Assembly (NCBI GenBank): GCA_002134785.1
Contig: MBQZ01000006.1
Span: forward strand, 25,830-89,829
Reading direction: 5' to 3'
Origin: Crenothrix sp. D3
GTDB lineage: Bacteria > Pseudomonadota > Gammaproteobacteria > Methylococcales > Methylomonadaceae
DNA: 64,000 nucleotides
Below, piece by piece: positions 27,143 through 35,786 of this stretch. The notes below the pieces were generated by a model, which saw nothing but the letters and a program-made list of their open reading frames with translations, made no database searches and was not told where the DNA came from. The number at the start of each line of letters is the position of its first letter. Positions within the stretch are counted from its first letter, which is position 1. The translations under genes and the position numbers were made by a program.

Positions 27143-28372
27143 TCATTTATCCTGCTTCCGTTTTGAACCTTTGTCTTCAGTCGGTGGTTCGGATGTCGAA
27201 CTACCACCGCTCGTCACACGCTTCACTTTCGCTCCCTCCCGCAATTTATCCGTACCATCAATCACCACTAATTCATTAGCTTTCAAACCTTCCATGACTG
27301 CCACATTTTCACCTTGAACTGTACCCAATTTAACAGAACGCACAGTAACAGTTTGGTCATCTTTCAATACATAAACAAAACTGCCTTTTTCACCCGTCTG
27401 CACGGTGGAGCTGGGAATGACAGGGATTGAATGTAGCGTGTTCATGAGCATCCGTACATTAACAAACTGATTCACAAACAACGCGCCATCGGTGTTGATA
27501 AATTGACTTTTTAATTTAACTGTTCCCGTGCTGGGGTCGATTTGATTATCGACGGCTAATAATTGCCCAGTAGCCAGTTTGTTTTTACCACCACGGTCAA
27601 AGGCTTCAACTGCCAATGACTTACCCGTATTTAATGACGGCATGACAGCGGGGAGCGCGTCTTCTGGCAAGGTGAACACCACCGCAATCGGCTGAACTTG
27701 AGTAATCACTGCCAAGCCAGACGCATCGGAGGCTTTAATCATATTGCCTTGATCGACTAAGCGTAAGCCTAAACGCCCGCTAATTGGCGCGGTAATTTTG
27801 GTGTAACTTAATTGTAATTTCGCATTAGCAACCACCGCTTTATCAGTAGCGACAGTACCTTGATATTGTTTAACCAGTGATTCCTGCGTGGCAACTTGTT
27901 GCGCGGCAATAGAATCTTGCGCTAACAAGGTTTTATAACGGTCTGCATCCAGTTGGGCATTTTTTAATAAGGCTTCATCACGCAATAATTGACCTTCCAC
28001 CTGCATGAGTTGAATTTGAAAGTTGCGAGGATCGATTTCGGCTAATAAATCGCCCTCTTTGACCATCGCACCTTCTTTATAAAGCACACTGAGCAGCTCA
28101 CCATCGACCCGCGATTTAACCGTCACGGTGCGTAAACCTGTGACTGCGCCTAAACCCTTTAAATAGACTGGGATGTCTGCAAGTATCACAGGTTCAGCGG
28201 TGACCGATGAAGTACCTTTACCCTTTTTATCTGGTTTACCGTCCGTTTTCTGTGCAGTGTCACTGTTAAAAGGATTTATAAAAAAATAAGCGGCGATTGA
28301 TGCAACTAAAAGCACAAGCAACAACCAAACCCGCCAACGAAATGTCCGTGCGTTATTTTCTTCTAACTTCAT
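27143..28372 (-). CDS. mdtA: RND efflux periplasmic adaptor, MdtA-like
   Basis: The 409-residue membrane-fusion protein has an N-terminal transmembrane anchor (VWLLLVLLVASIAAYFFI). A lipoyl/hairpin core follows: VTVKSRVDGELLSVLYKEG, LLAEIDPRNFQIQL, and then AKLQLSYTKITAPISGRLGL. A beta-barrel and membrane-proximal domain come after. It bridges the inner-membrane RND permease to the outer-membrane factor. The charged, low-complexity C-terminus (about the last 25 residues, Ser/Lys/Glu-rich) is longer than in E. coli. It is the first gene of the mdt operon. Confidence 0.9.
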   Translation of the reverse strand: MKLEENNARTFRWRVWLLLVLLVASIAAYFFINPFNSDTAQKTDGKPDKKGKGTSSVTAEPVILADIPVYLKGLGAVTGLRTVTVKSRVDGELLSVLYKEGAMVKEGDLLAEIDPRNFQIQLMQVEGQLLRDEALLKNAQLDADRYKTLLAQDSIAAQQVATQESLVKQYQGTVATDKAVVANAKLQLSYTKITAPISGRLGLRLVDQGNMIKASDASGLAVITQVQPIAVVFTLPEDALPAVMPSLNTGKSLAVEAFDRGGKNKLATGQLLAVDNQIDPSTGTVKLKSQFINTDGALFVNQFVNVRMLMNTLHSIPVIPSSTVQTGEKGSFVYVLKDDQTVTVRSVKLGTVQGENVAVMEGLKANELVVIDGTDKLREGAKVKRVTSGGSSTSEPPTEDKGSKRKQDK

Positions 28373-28555
28373 TAGTATTTATGATGAGTACGGTGTTTGA
28401 TGAATGGGTTTTACAACGGTTGAGGTAATGGAGAATGACACGATTTTGTTGCTACTATCGCGCCTTACTATGAAGATTGTAGCATGACCAACACCCGCGC
28501 TTAAAAACGTTGATGTTGGATTTGATGTGAGCTAAGACCGATTTAGACGCAATGA

Positions 28556-29002
28556 TTAGAAGGGAATATCGTCATCATAAGGTGCGTCATTAAAGTTTTC
28601 AGAACTGTTGCTGGGTTGTTGAGCAGGTGCGTATGAGGGTGCGCTGGCTGGGGCGGATTGGTAGTTTTGTGGCGGTTGACCGCCTTCATTTCTTTTACCG
28701 ACCAGCTCAAGGACATTGGCGTTTAGTTCCAGAGCGGTTCGCATTGTGCCATCGTTGGCTTTGTATTCGCTCATGGTTAATTCGCCAGAGACAAACACTT
28801 GCTGACCTTTGACAAGAAAAGTTTTAAGATTTCCTTCCGCTCTTTTGCCCCATAAGGCGACGCGAACCCATAAAGTTTGTTGTTTCTCTCCAAATCCGAT
28901 GTTATGTGCAAGGTTCACATTCAACACCGCCTGCCCCGAAGGTAAATAACGGACTTCGGCATCTCTACCGCACGTTCCCACAAAACTAAAAACATTACTC
29001 AT
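28556..29002 (-). CDS. ssb: Single-stranded DNA-binding protein
   Basis: The 148-residue protein has an OB fold over about residues 1-105 (GTCGRDAEVRYLPSGQAVLN, TLWVRVALWGKRAE, VKGQQVFVSGELT). A Gln/Pro/Ala/Ser-rich linker leads to the acidic tip DDDIPF, which recruits repair and replication proteins. It is shorter than E. coli SSB (178). It lies 82 bases downstream of topB on the same strand. The pairing of ssb with topB is typical of plasmids and integrative elements, so it may not be the housekeeping copy. Confidence 0.92.
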   Translation of the reverse strand: MSNVFSFVGTCGRDAEVRYLPSGQAVLNVNLAHNIGFGEKQQTLWVRVALWGKRAEGNLKTFLVKGQQVFVSGELTMSEYKANDGTMRTALELNANVLELVGKRNEGGQPPQNYQSAPASAPSYAPAQQPSNSSENFNDAPYDDDIPF

Positions 29003-29084
29003 TTTTTCTCTCTACGTTAAATTAACAATGTTGCTATTATCGGTTGCTTTCTGATTCTCGCAAACGTAAAAAACCAGTTTATTT

Positions 29085-31424
29085 TCACATTCCCGTAGAT
29101 TCGTTTGCCTGCGTATTAAAATCCATTTCCACTTTACCATTGACCAGCTTCAAATTCGCGGCAAACTCGGTATCTTTATTCGATTTAAAGCCTGTTAAAA
29201 CGCCTGTTTCGCCATTGGTGAGTAATTTTTTAGCTAAGACCAGTGTGATTGGTTGCTGGGCAATGGTTTTCCAAATCACCATCTTGCAACCGTTGCGCCA
29301 TTCACTGCAACTATAGGCTTTAGCCGTTTCAATCACTTTACCATTACACAATGGGCAATCTGCCAGCGCATTATGAATTATAGGTTTAGCCGCTATATTT
29401 TCCAGCGCGTGATAACCAACTTCACCTTGTTTATTCAGCGTCAATTGCGCGTCAAACACCTTATCATCCACTTTAACCGCGAAAGCTTTTAGCGTGCGCT
29501 GGTTTTGCAATAACTGACAGGCGAGGTCTTTATCAATCGGCACGCCGTAAAGCTGTTTCCATAACACAAACGTACAGCCGTTTTTCCAATCACTACAACC
29601 GTAACCTTTTCGACCTTCAATAATCGGATGCTGACAGTGCGGGCAGTCGCCAAATCGACTCACGTCATACAGCGGTTTATCGGCTTCTGCTCTGATTTTT
29701 TGAGTAAATTCTTTAATTTCCGCCATAAACACATCGGCATCATAATCGTTGTGTTCTATTTTTTTCAGCTTCGCTTCCCACTCGCCTGTCAGTGAGGCGG
29801 ATTTCAAGCTGTCATTACTGATTAATGAGACTAACTGTCGCCCAGATTCGGTACTGATGAGGTTCTTTTTTTGCCGCTGAATATAGTGGCGAGTGATTAG
29901 CGTCTCGATAATGGACGCACGGGTGGCAGGTGTGCCTAGCCCTTTTTCTTTTAACGCTTCTTTTAATAACTCATCGTCACAGGTTTTGCCCGCTGATTCC
30001 ATCATGCCTAATAATGTGGCTTCATTATAGGGTTTAGGCGGCGAGGTTTTGCCTTGCGTGATAGTTGGTTGCTGTGCGCCTGATTCACCTTTAACCAGTG
30101 GCGGCAAAATTTTCACATCTTTTTCAGGGCGGTCGTTTTTATACAACGCTTGCCAACCGAGTGATTCAATAATTGTGCCTGACGCTTTGAATTTCGCCTC
30201 ATTCACAACCGCTAACACCGTGGTGATTTGCCGAATACACGGCGGATAAAATGCCGCAATAAAGCGCAACGCAATCGCCGCATAAACGTTGTATTCCTCA
30301 TCGCTTAAATTGGACGGCAAAATAGTGGTAGGAATAATCGCGTGGTGATCGGTAACTTTGGCATCGTTCACATAACGGCTACTCAATACCATCTTATCAG
30401 CAGCTATCGGCGTGAGTTGCGCTTGAAAATTTACCCGCAATTTTTCCAATAATGGCTTCACACTGGCTTTCATATCGTTACTGAGATAACGACTATCAGT
30501 ACGCGGATAAGTGATATGTTTTTTCTCGTATAACGATTGTGCAATGGTCAAAGTTTGGTCAGCCGTTAAACCATAACGAATATTCAAATCCTTTTGTAAA
30601 TCGGTTAAATCATAAAACAACGGCGAATAAATCCGCTCGCGCTTGCCATTAACCGCCGTTACCACCAAATCAAAGCCCGTGATTTGTGCGGCTAAAGTCT
30701 CCGCAGAGGCTTTGTTATCAAACCGCCCGCCCGTGTATTGAAAATCCACGGCTCGATACAGCGAATGCAGTTCCCAAAAATCCTTAGCGACAAACTCAGA
30801 AATCTCCAAATCTTTCTGCACAATCAACGCCAGCACAGGCGTTTGCACGCGCCCTAATGTCCACAATCGCCCTTGCTGTCCAAATTTCAGCGTATAAAGC
30901 CGTGTGGCATTTAAGCCCACTATCCAATCCGCTTCACTTCGACACTTTGCCGCACGATACAAACCCTGATAAACCTGCCCGTCTTGTAATTGCGTAAAGC
31001 CTTTTTTTATCGCCTCATCAGTCAAGGAACTAATCCACAGCCGTTTAATCGGTTTCTGCCCACACGCAGACCACGCCAAAATATAACGAAAAATTAACTC
31101 ACCCTCACGCCCTGCGTCAGTCGCACAAATAATTTCCGTCGCCGTACTGAACAAGCGTTTAATAATATTCAGTTGCTTTTGCGCCCCTGCGTCGTCTTTG
31201 GCTTTCAGTTCAAACTGTTCAGGGATTATCGGCAAAGATTCTAACGTCCAACGTTTCCACTCAGGCTTATAGTCATCAGGTTCTTTCAATTCCACCAAAT
31301 GCCCAAACGCCCAGACAATTTGATAACCGTTACCTTCAAAATAGCCGTCGTATTTTCGATTAATATTCAAACAACTGGCGATACTACGAGCCACAGCGGG
31401 TTTTTCGGTGAGGATGACTTTCAT
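29085..31424 (-). CDS. topB: DNA topoisomerase III
   Basis: The 779-residue type IA topoisomerase has a TOPRIM domain with EKPAVARSIA at the start and CATDAGREGELIFRYIL. The active-site motif is HITYPRTDSRYL, with the nucleophile Tyr306. The decatenation region and two C-terminal topoisomerase zinc-finger modules follow (CPHCQHPIIEG...GC...GC and CPLCNGKVIE...C...GC). It relaxes and decatenates DNA. It is longer than E. coli TopB (653) because of the two C4 fingers. The ssb gene follows directly. Confidence 0.93.
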   Translation of the reverse strand: MKVILTEKPAVARSIASCLNINRKYDGYFEGNGYQIVWAFGHLVELKEPDDYKPEWKRWTLESLPIIPEQFELKAKDDAGAQKQLNIIKRLFSTATEIICATDAGREGELIFRYILAWSACGQKPIKRLWISSLTDEAIKKGFTQLQDGQVYQGLYRAAKCRSEADWIVGLNATRLYTLKFGQQGRLWTLGRVQTPVLALIVQKDLEISEFVAKDFWELHSLYRAVDFQYTGGRFDNKASAETLAAQITGFDLVVTAVNGKRERIYSPLFYDLTDLQKDLNIRYGLTADQTLTIAQSLYEKKHITYPRTDSRYLSNDMKASVKPLLEKLRVNFQAQLTPIAADKMVLSSRYVNDAKVTDHHAIIPTTILPSNLSDEEYNVYAAIALRFIAAFYPPCIRQITTVLAVVNEAKFKASGTIIESLGWQALYKNDRPEKDVKILPPLVKGESGAQQPTITQGKTSPPKPYNEATLLGMMESAGKTCDDELLKEALKEKGLGTPATRASIIETLITRHYIQRQKKNLISTESGRQLVSLISNDSLKSASLTGEWEAKLKKIEHNDYDADVFMAEIKEFTQKIRAEADKPLYDVSRFGDCPHCQHPIIEGRKGYGCSDWKNGCTFVLWKQLYGVPIDKDLACQLLQNQRTLKAFAVKVDDKVFDAQLTLNKQGEVGYHALENIAAKPIIHNALADCPLCNGKVIETAKAYSCSEWRNGCKMVIWKTIAQQPITLVLAKKLLTNGETGVLTGFKSNKDTEFAANLKLVNGKVEMDFNTQANESTGM

Positions 31425-31517
31425 CTGTGACTAGGTGGTTTTAAAAAATGGATATTTATACACTAAGTTCATAGTTTCGTAGACACCATCTCTCCAAATC
31501 AATCGCAAGCGGAAAAA

Positions 31518-31748
31518 TCATCCCGTTTGAGGTTGATAGGGTTGCTGGTGTTTTAAGACACCGAAGCAAATCTGTACCAGTTTGCGCATAGCCGCGCCTA
31601 GGGCAGACATTTTGCTTTTGCCTTTACTGGTTAAGCGTTCGTATTGGGCTTTAATGTCGGGGGTGTAGCGGATAGCTACGACTGCTGCCATGTAGAGCTT
31701 GGCACGAATGATGTGAGTGCGGTGGTAGCTAAATAAGTGGTTAAGTAT
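31518..31748 (-). pseudogene. C-terminal remnant of an IS110-family transposase
   Basis: About 75 residues read RAKLYMAAVVAIRYTPD, then KGKSKMSALGAAMRKLVQI and CFGVLKHQQPYQPQ. This is the C-terminus of Transposase_20 (IS110/IS1111). The upstream part is missing: the reading runs directly into a MITE, so only the last quarter of the gene survives. The remaining IS sequence is not found on the far side of the MITE. Confidence 0.85.
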
Positions 31749-31900
31749 GGCGTTGGTGCATGAATAAAACACTTATCAATCAATATGTTACTTTGATTTT
31801 TTTCATGGAAAACCTCATTTTTTTACTACATCAGAAATTCATGATAAACAATCTCTTTATTTTTCATGATGTTACATGACTTTATTTATGCACCAACGCC
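31749..31900. mobile_element. MITE of 152 bp, copy 1, with 9-bp target-site duplication
   Basis: The ends are GGCGTTGGTGCATGAATAAA and, inverted, TTTATTTATGCACCAACGCC, matching at 19 of 20 positions. The 9-bp string GTTAAGTAT is present immediately on both sides (31740-31748 and 31901-31909), the mark of a transposition event. The second copy at 48425-48577 is clearly homologous along its whole length. It has no coding capacity. It inserted next to, and probably into, the IS110 remnant. Confidence 0.9.
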
Positions 31901-31917
31901 GTTAAGTATAGATTAAT

Positions 31918-32015
31918 CGTTCGCCCCGAAGCCTGTCATGAGCTTGTCGAATGGGATGGACGGTTAAGCCATTCATGGTTCGACAGACTCACCACGAATA
32001 GCATCATTTTATTGT
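31918..32015. repeat. REP-like palindrome, GAGCTTGTCGAA family, copy 2
   Basis: CGTTCG...GAGCTTGTCGAA faces GGTTCGACAGACTC...CGAA and ends in CATCATTTTATTGT, like the copy at 17012-17082, but with a longer central spacer. It lies upstream of the CAP/RTX gene. Confidence 0.7.
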
Positions 32016-32074
32016 GCTTTAGCTATATTTAACTTACCATCGATCTTTTGTTTTTCTATTTTTGAGGAGATTTT

Positions 32075-33826
32075 ATGGCTGTCAATATTTACGCACCTTT
32101 TCCAGATGATGGTTTAGAGCCAGAAGAGCAGACGCTTTATAATCTTGTTAATCAATATCGAGCGCAGAATGGTTTGGCGGCTATTCCTATTTCCAAAGCC
32201 TTAACGCTAGTTGCCAATCGTCATGTTCATGACCTCACCAGCAATATCGGTACGTTAACGCATAGCTGGAGTGACGCACCTTATGATGCTAATAATTCCA
32301 GCACCTATTCCGCTGTATGGGGTGCGCCGCAACGTTTTAATACGGGCTACACAGGTAATGGTTATGAAAATGCCTATTGGAGTTCGGCGGGCGCGACAGC
32401 GGATGGTGCTTTACTGGGCTGGCAAAATAGCCCAGCCCATAATGCACTGTTATTGAATACTGGTATTTGGCAAACGCATCCTTGGAATGCTATTGGTATC
32501 GGTATTTATGGACAGTATGCTGTTTTATGGGTAGGTGAAGTCGTTGATACTACAGGGACTCCATCGACTACCGCGCCGATAACGTCAGTCGATACTACGG
32601 GTAATAACAGTTATATCGTTAACGCAATAACGGATGTGGTTATCGAGCAACCGAATAACGGCTGGGACGTGGTAACAACTAATGTTAATAATTACACATT
32701 GCCTGACAATGTTGAGTTGCTGGTGTTCGGTATCGCGGTTAGTGTGGGTACTGGTAATGCTCAAAATAATTATCTATTGGGTAACTCGCTGGATAATACA
32801 ATCGATGGCAGATTGGGTAATGATGTAATGGCGGGTTATGCGGGTAATGATACCTATTTTGTTGACAGCACCAATATTAATGCAGAGTGGACGGTTGATT
32901 TTGCTATGGGGGATGTAGTCGTTGAAGGTGCGAATGAAGGCATAGATACTGTCAATGCCAGTGTATCTTATGTTCTCAGAGCTAACATTGAGAACCTCGT
33001 GCTAACAGGCAATACGATTGGCGGTGGCGGTAACGCATTAAACAATATCATTACAGGTAACGCCGCTGATAATATCCTTAATGGTGGCGCGGGTGTTGAT
33101 ACGGTCATCGGTGGCGCAGGTAATGACCAGTATTTTGTCGATGAAACAAACGATGTAACGACAGAATTGGGCGGCGAAGGGTCGGATATTGTATTTTCAA
33201 CCGCAACGAATTATGCCCTCAATATTAATGTTGAGAACCTTATTGTATGGGGTGCTGGATTGAATGGCACAGGTAATGCGGGTGATAACATCATTTACGG
33301 CAACGCCCTGAATAATACGCTGACTGACGGTGCTGGTTCTGATATTTTAGTGGGTGGGCGTGGTCAAGATACTTACAATATGAGTGTCGATAACACCATA
33401 GATACGCTGTATTTCAACGCAGGTGACAGCTTAGTCACGGGCTATGACCAAGCCAATAACTTTAGCTTAGGCACAGATAGACTGAATTTACCTAGCACCA
33501 CCATTGCCACGAATGCGATAGTAAACGGTGTTAATGCTGGCACGATTATGAGCCACAGTATTAGCAACGGCATCATTAGCTTTGGTAGCACTGATAGTTT
33601 TACCGCACCGCCTGTTACCATTACTGCAACCACTAACTTAGCCAATGTGTTGGCTTATTTACAAAATAATATCACAGGGGGTAATACCGTTGCGTTTGTC
33701 GCTAATGGAAGTACATTTGTATTCCAAGATGGCGGGGTGAATGATACGTTAATAGAGCTAGTCGGCGTGACAGCGAGTAGTATCAATAACACAGGTCTAG
33801 GCGTTGGTTCGGTATGGGTTATGTAG
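32075..33826 (+). CDS. CAP (SCP/PR-1) domain protein with RTX-like C-terminal repeats
   Basis: The protein has 583 residues. Residues about 15-155 form a CAP/SCP domain (LYNLVNQYRAQNGLAAIPIS, ANRHVHDL, then YENAYWSS, GWQNSPAHNALLL and GIGIYGQYAVLWVGEV). The rest contains hemolysin-type Ca-binding-like repeats such as GNALNNIITGNAADNILNGG and VIGGAGNDQYFVDET, in about four diverged blocks. There is no N-terminal signal peptide, which fits type I secretion through a C-terminal signal; the very C-terminus is hydrophobic and Ser/Val-rich. GAGGAG precedes the ATG at good spacing. The function of the secreted CAP domain is unknown. No type I secretion genes are in the window. Confidence 0.8.
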   Translation: MAVNIYAPFPDDGLEPEEQTLYNLVNQYRAQNGLAAIPISKALTLVANRHVHDLTSNIGTLTHSWSDAPYDANNSSTYSAVWGAPQRFNTGYTGNGYENAYWSSAGATADGALLGWQNSPAHNALLLNTGIWQTHPWNAIGIGIYGQYAVLWVGEVVDTTGTPSTTAPITSVDTTGNNSYIVNAITDVVIEQPNNGWDVVTTNVNNYTLPDNVELLVFGIAVSVGTGNAQNNYLLGNSLDNTIDGRLGNDVMAGYAGNDTYFVDSTNINAEWTVDFAMGDVVVEGANEGIDTVNASVSYVLRANIENLVLTGNTIGGGGNALNNIITGNAADNILNGGAGVDTVIGGAGNDQYFVDETNDVTTELGGEGSDIVFSTATNYALNINVENLIVWGAGLNGTGNAGDNIIYGNALNNTLTDGAGSDILVGGRGQDTYNMSVDNTIDTLYFNAGDSLVTGYDQANNFSLGTDRLNLPSTTIATNAIVNGVNAGTIMSHSISNGIISFGSTDSFTAPPVTITATTNLANVLAYLQNNITGGNTVAFVANGSTFVFQDGGVNDTLIELVGVTASSINNTGLGVGSVWVM

Positions 33827-33856
33827 TGTTTTAGCGTTGATAACCTTTCTCACCAG

Positions 33857-33885
33857 ACAAGCCCCATAAAGGGGCTTGTTTGTTA
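33857..33885 (+). terminator. Rho-independent terminator after the CAP/RTX gene
   Basis: ACAAGCCCC and GGGGCTTGT pair around an ATAAA loop, followed by TTGTT. It lies 31 bases after the stop codon. Confidence 0.85.
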
Positions 33886-33912
33886 TTAGCCTATTTCTGG
33901 TTAAGATGATTA

Positions 33913-34005
33913 GGTAATGGGTTAAATCTGTAATTATGTATAAATATCTAGTTGATTTTTTTCTGTGTTTAATTTTAACCAAATTTACAGGTCTAACCCA
34001 TTACC
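33913..34005. repeat. 93-bp foldback element in a 423-bp non-coding stretch
   Basis: GGTAATGGGTTA...CTGTAA at the left and TTTACAG...TAACCCATTACC at the right form inverted ends with a three-base mismatch. The middle is AT-rich and non-coding, so it looks like a small MITE or REP. The rest of 33886-34249 holds no gene that I can support, and the promoter of the following phosphatase gene must lie there. Confidence 0.55.
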
Positions 34006-34249
34006 GTCAAAAAATAGGTTTTAGAATAGTGGTTTTTCGGGTGAAAAACTGAAGGTGATGTTTTGCAGTTTTAAAATCATGGTGGGCTGCTTAAGCGATT
34101 CAATTTTAAAGTTGATAAACGGTTGAATTGAACTATAGGGAGTTGGTTTTGATGTGTTAACTCATCGGTTGTGCGAATGAAAAATGTTTTTTGCCGAGTC
34201 TATCTACGCTATCATTAGCCCTTTGAATTTTGGAATTTTAATTTATACC

Positions 34250-34888
34250 ATGAATTTTGACGTTATCTGCTTTGATTGCGACAGCACACTCAGCAAAATC
34301 GAAGGCATAGACGAACTCGCCAGACGAGTAGGCTTAGGCGATGAAATGTCTGAACTAACCAATGCCGCCATGAATGGTCTTGTACCATTAGAAGCGGTTT
34401 ATGAACAGCGGCTATCATTAATAAGACCCGACCAAGCGAGTATTGACTGGGTCGCTGATTTATATATCACTGAAATCGTTGATGGTGTTAAAGAAGTATT
34501 CGAAACTTTATTGGCACAGGGTAAAGAAGTCCATATTATCAGCGGCGGCTTACGGCAAGCGATTCTACCTTTAGCTACTCAGTTAGGTTTACCTGAACAT
34601 CATGTTCATGCCGTCGATGTTTATTTTAATGACGATGGCAATTATCAAGATTATGAGCAACGCTCACCCTTAGCCAGAACAGGTGGTAAAGCGGACATTG
34701 TCGCCGCTCTAAAAGGACAACGTTCTTTAGTCGTTATAGGCGACGGAAAAACTGACATGGAAGCCAAACAAGCAGGCGCGTTTGTGATTGGTTTTGGTGG
34801 TGTTGTTGATAGAGCCATCGTGCGTGAACTGGCGGATATTTACATCACCGATGCTAGCTTAACCGCAGTGTTAGAACATATTTCATAA
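34250..34888 (+). CDS. HAD-IB phosphatase, SerB-like
   Basis: From the ATG at 34250 the protein has 212 residues. It begins MNFDVICFDCDSTL, the HAD motif I with both aspartates. It continues with KIEGIDELA, ISGGLRQAILPLA (motif II region), GGKADIV and VIGDGKTDMEAKQAG (motif IV). This matches phosphoserine phosphatase, which converts O-phosphoserine to serine, though other small phosphoesters are possible. An upstream in-frame start would add 22 residues of unlike composition, so the ATG beside the first strand is preferred. The following gene yebC begins 52 bases later. Confidence 0.8.
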   Translation: MNFDVICFDCDSTLSKIEGIDELARRVGLGDEMSELTNAAMNGLVPLEAVYEQRLSLIRPDQASIDWVADLYITEIVDGVKEVFETLLAQGKEVHIISGGLRQAILPLATQLGLPEHHVHAVDVYFNDDGNYQDYEQRSPLARTGGKADIVAALKGQRSLVVIGDGKTDMEAKQAGAFVIGFGGVVDRAIVRELADIYITDASLTAVLEHIS

Positions 34889-34940
34889 ATTTTAAGAGTA
34901 GGCCTCCGAGGTCTAAAACACACAACAGTAGAGAGACACA

Positions 34941-35687
34941 ATGGCTGGACATAGTAAATGGGCTAATATCAAACACCGCAAAGCGGGGCAGGATGCCAAA
35001 CGAGGTAAAATCTTCACTAAAATGCTCCGCGAAATCACTGTCGCTGTAAAAACCAGTGGCGTTGATGTGGGCAGTAATCCTACCTTACGCACGGCGATTG
35101 ATAAAGCCTTAGGTGCAAATATGCGCCGTGATACCATCGACACCGCAATCAAAAAAGCCTCAGGTACATTAGAAGGTGTCAATTATGAAAGCATTCGTTA
35201 TGAAGGTTACGGGCCTGGCGGCACGGCAGTTATCGTTGATTGCTTAACTGACAATCGTAATCGCACGGTTGGTGAAGTGCGTCATGCGTTTAGTAAATCG
35301 GGTGGCAACTTAGGTACTGACGGTTCTGTGGCTTATATGTTCAGTAAATTGGGCATACTCAGTTACGCCCCTTCTGTCGATGAAGATGCGCTGATGGAAG
35401 CCGCTTTAGAAGCGGGTGCGGAAGACGTAAACACATTCGACGATGGCGCGGTGGATGTTATCACCAGCCCCGAAACTTATTTAGCGGTTAAAGACGCGCT
35501 GATTGCCGTAGGTTTTGAACCAGACGATGCTGAAGTCACCATGCAGGCTGCCACAATGGCTGAATTGGATGCAGACGATGCCGAAAAAATGTTGCGTTTG
35601 ATCGACCGTTTAGAAGATTTGGATGATGTACAGAATGTATATTCTAATGCCGATATTAGTGACGAGATTATGGCAGGGCTTGAATAA
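34941..35687 (+). CDS. yebC: YebC/PmpR-family protein
   Basis: The 248-residue protein is full length. [20 protein letters not shown] is the invariant N-terminus, and [14 protein letters not shown] the central block. Members have been described as transcriptional regulators and, more recently, as factors that relieve ribosome stalling; which applies here is open. It begins 52 bases after the SerB-like gene and is followed by an AT-rich hairpin. Confidence 0.95.
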   Translation: MAGHSKWANIKHRKAGQDAKRGKIFTKMLREITVAVKTSGVDVGSNPTLRTAIDKALGANMRRDTIDTAIKKASGTLEGVNYESIRYEGYGPGGTAVIVDCLTDNRNRTVGEVRHAFSKSGGNLGTDGSVAYMFSKLGILSYAPSVDEDALMEAALEAGAEDVNTFDDGAVDVITSPETYLAVKDALIAVGFEPDDAEVTMQAATMAELDADDAEKMLRLIDRLEDLDDVQNVYSNADISDEIMAGLE

Positions 35688-35715
35688 TCGACTGCATTCA
35701 TAAGTTGTTTGCTGT

Positions 35716-35748
35716 GAAAGAATCAAAAATAGATTTTTTGATTCTTTC
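35716..35748 (+). terminator. AT-rich hairpin, possible terminator after yebC
   Basis: GAAAGAATCAAAAA and TTTTTGATTCTTTC pair almost perfectly around a short loop. The stem is AT-rich, so termination is likely but not certain. It sits between convergent yebC and the TIGR01777 gene and could serve both. Confidence 0.55.
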
Positions 35749-35786
35749 AAAATTCAAGCTGTTAGGGCAGCCCCAAGGAATTACCT

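Noticed and set aside
34889..34940. Hairpin GGCCTC/GAGGTC between the SerB-like gene and yebC
   Set aside because: The stem is short, has no T-run, and the genes may be co-transcribed.
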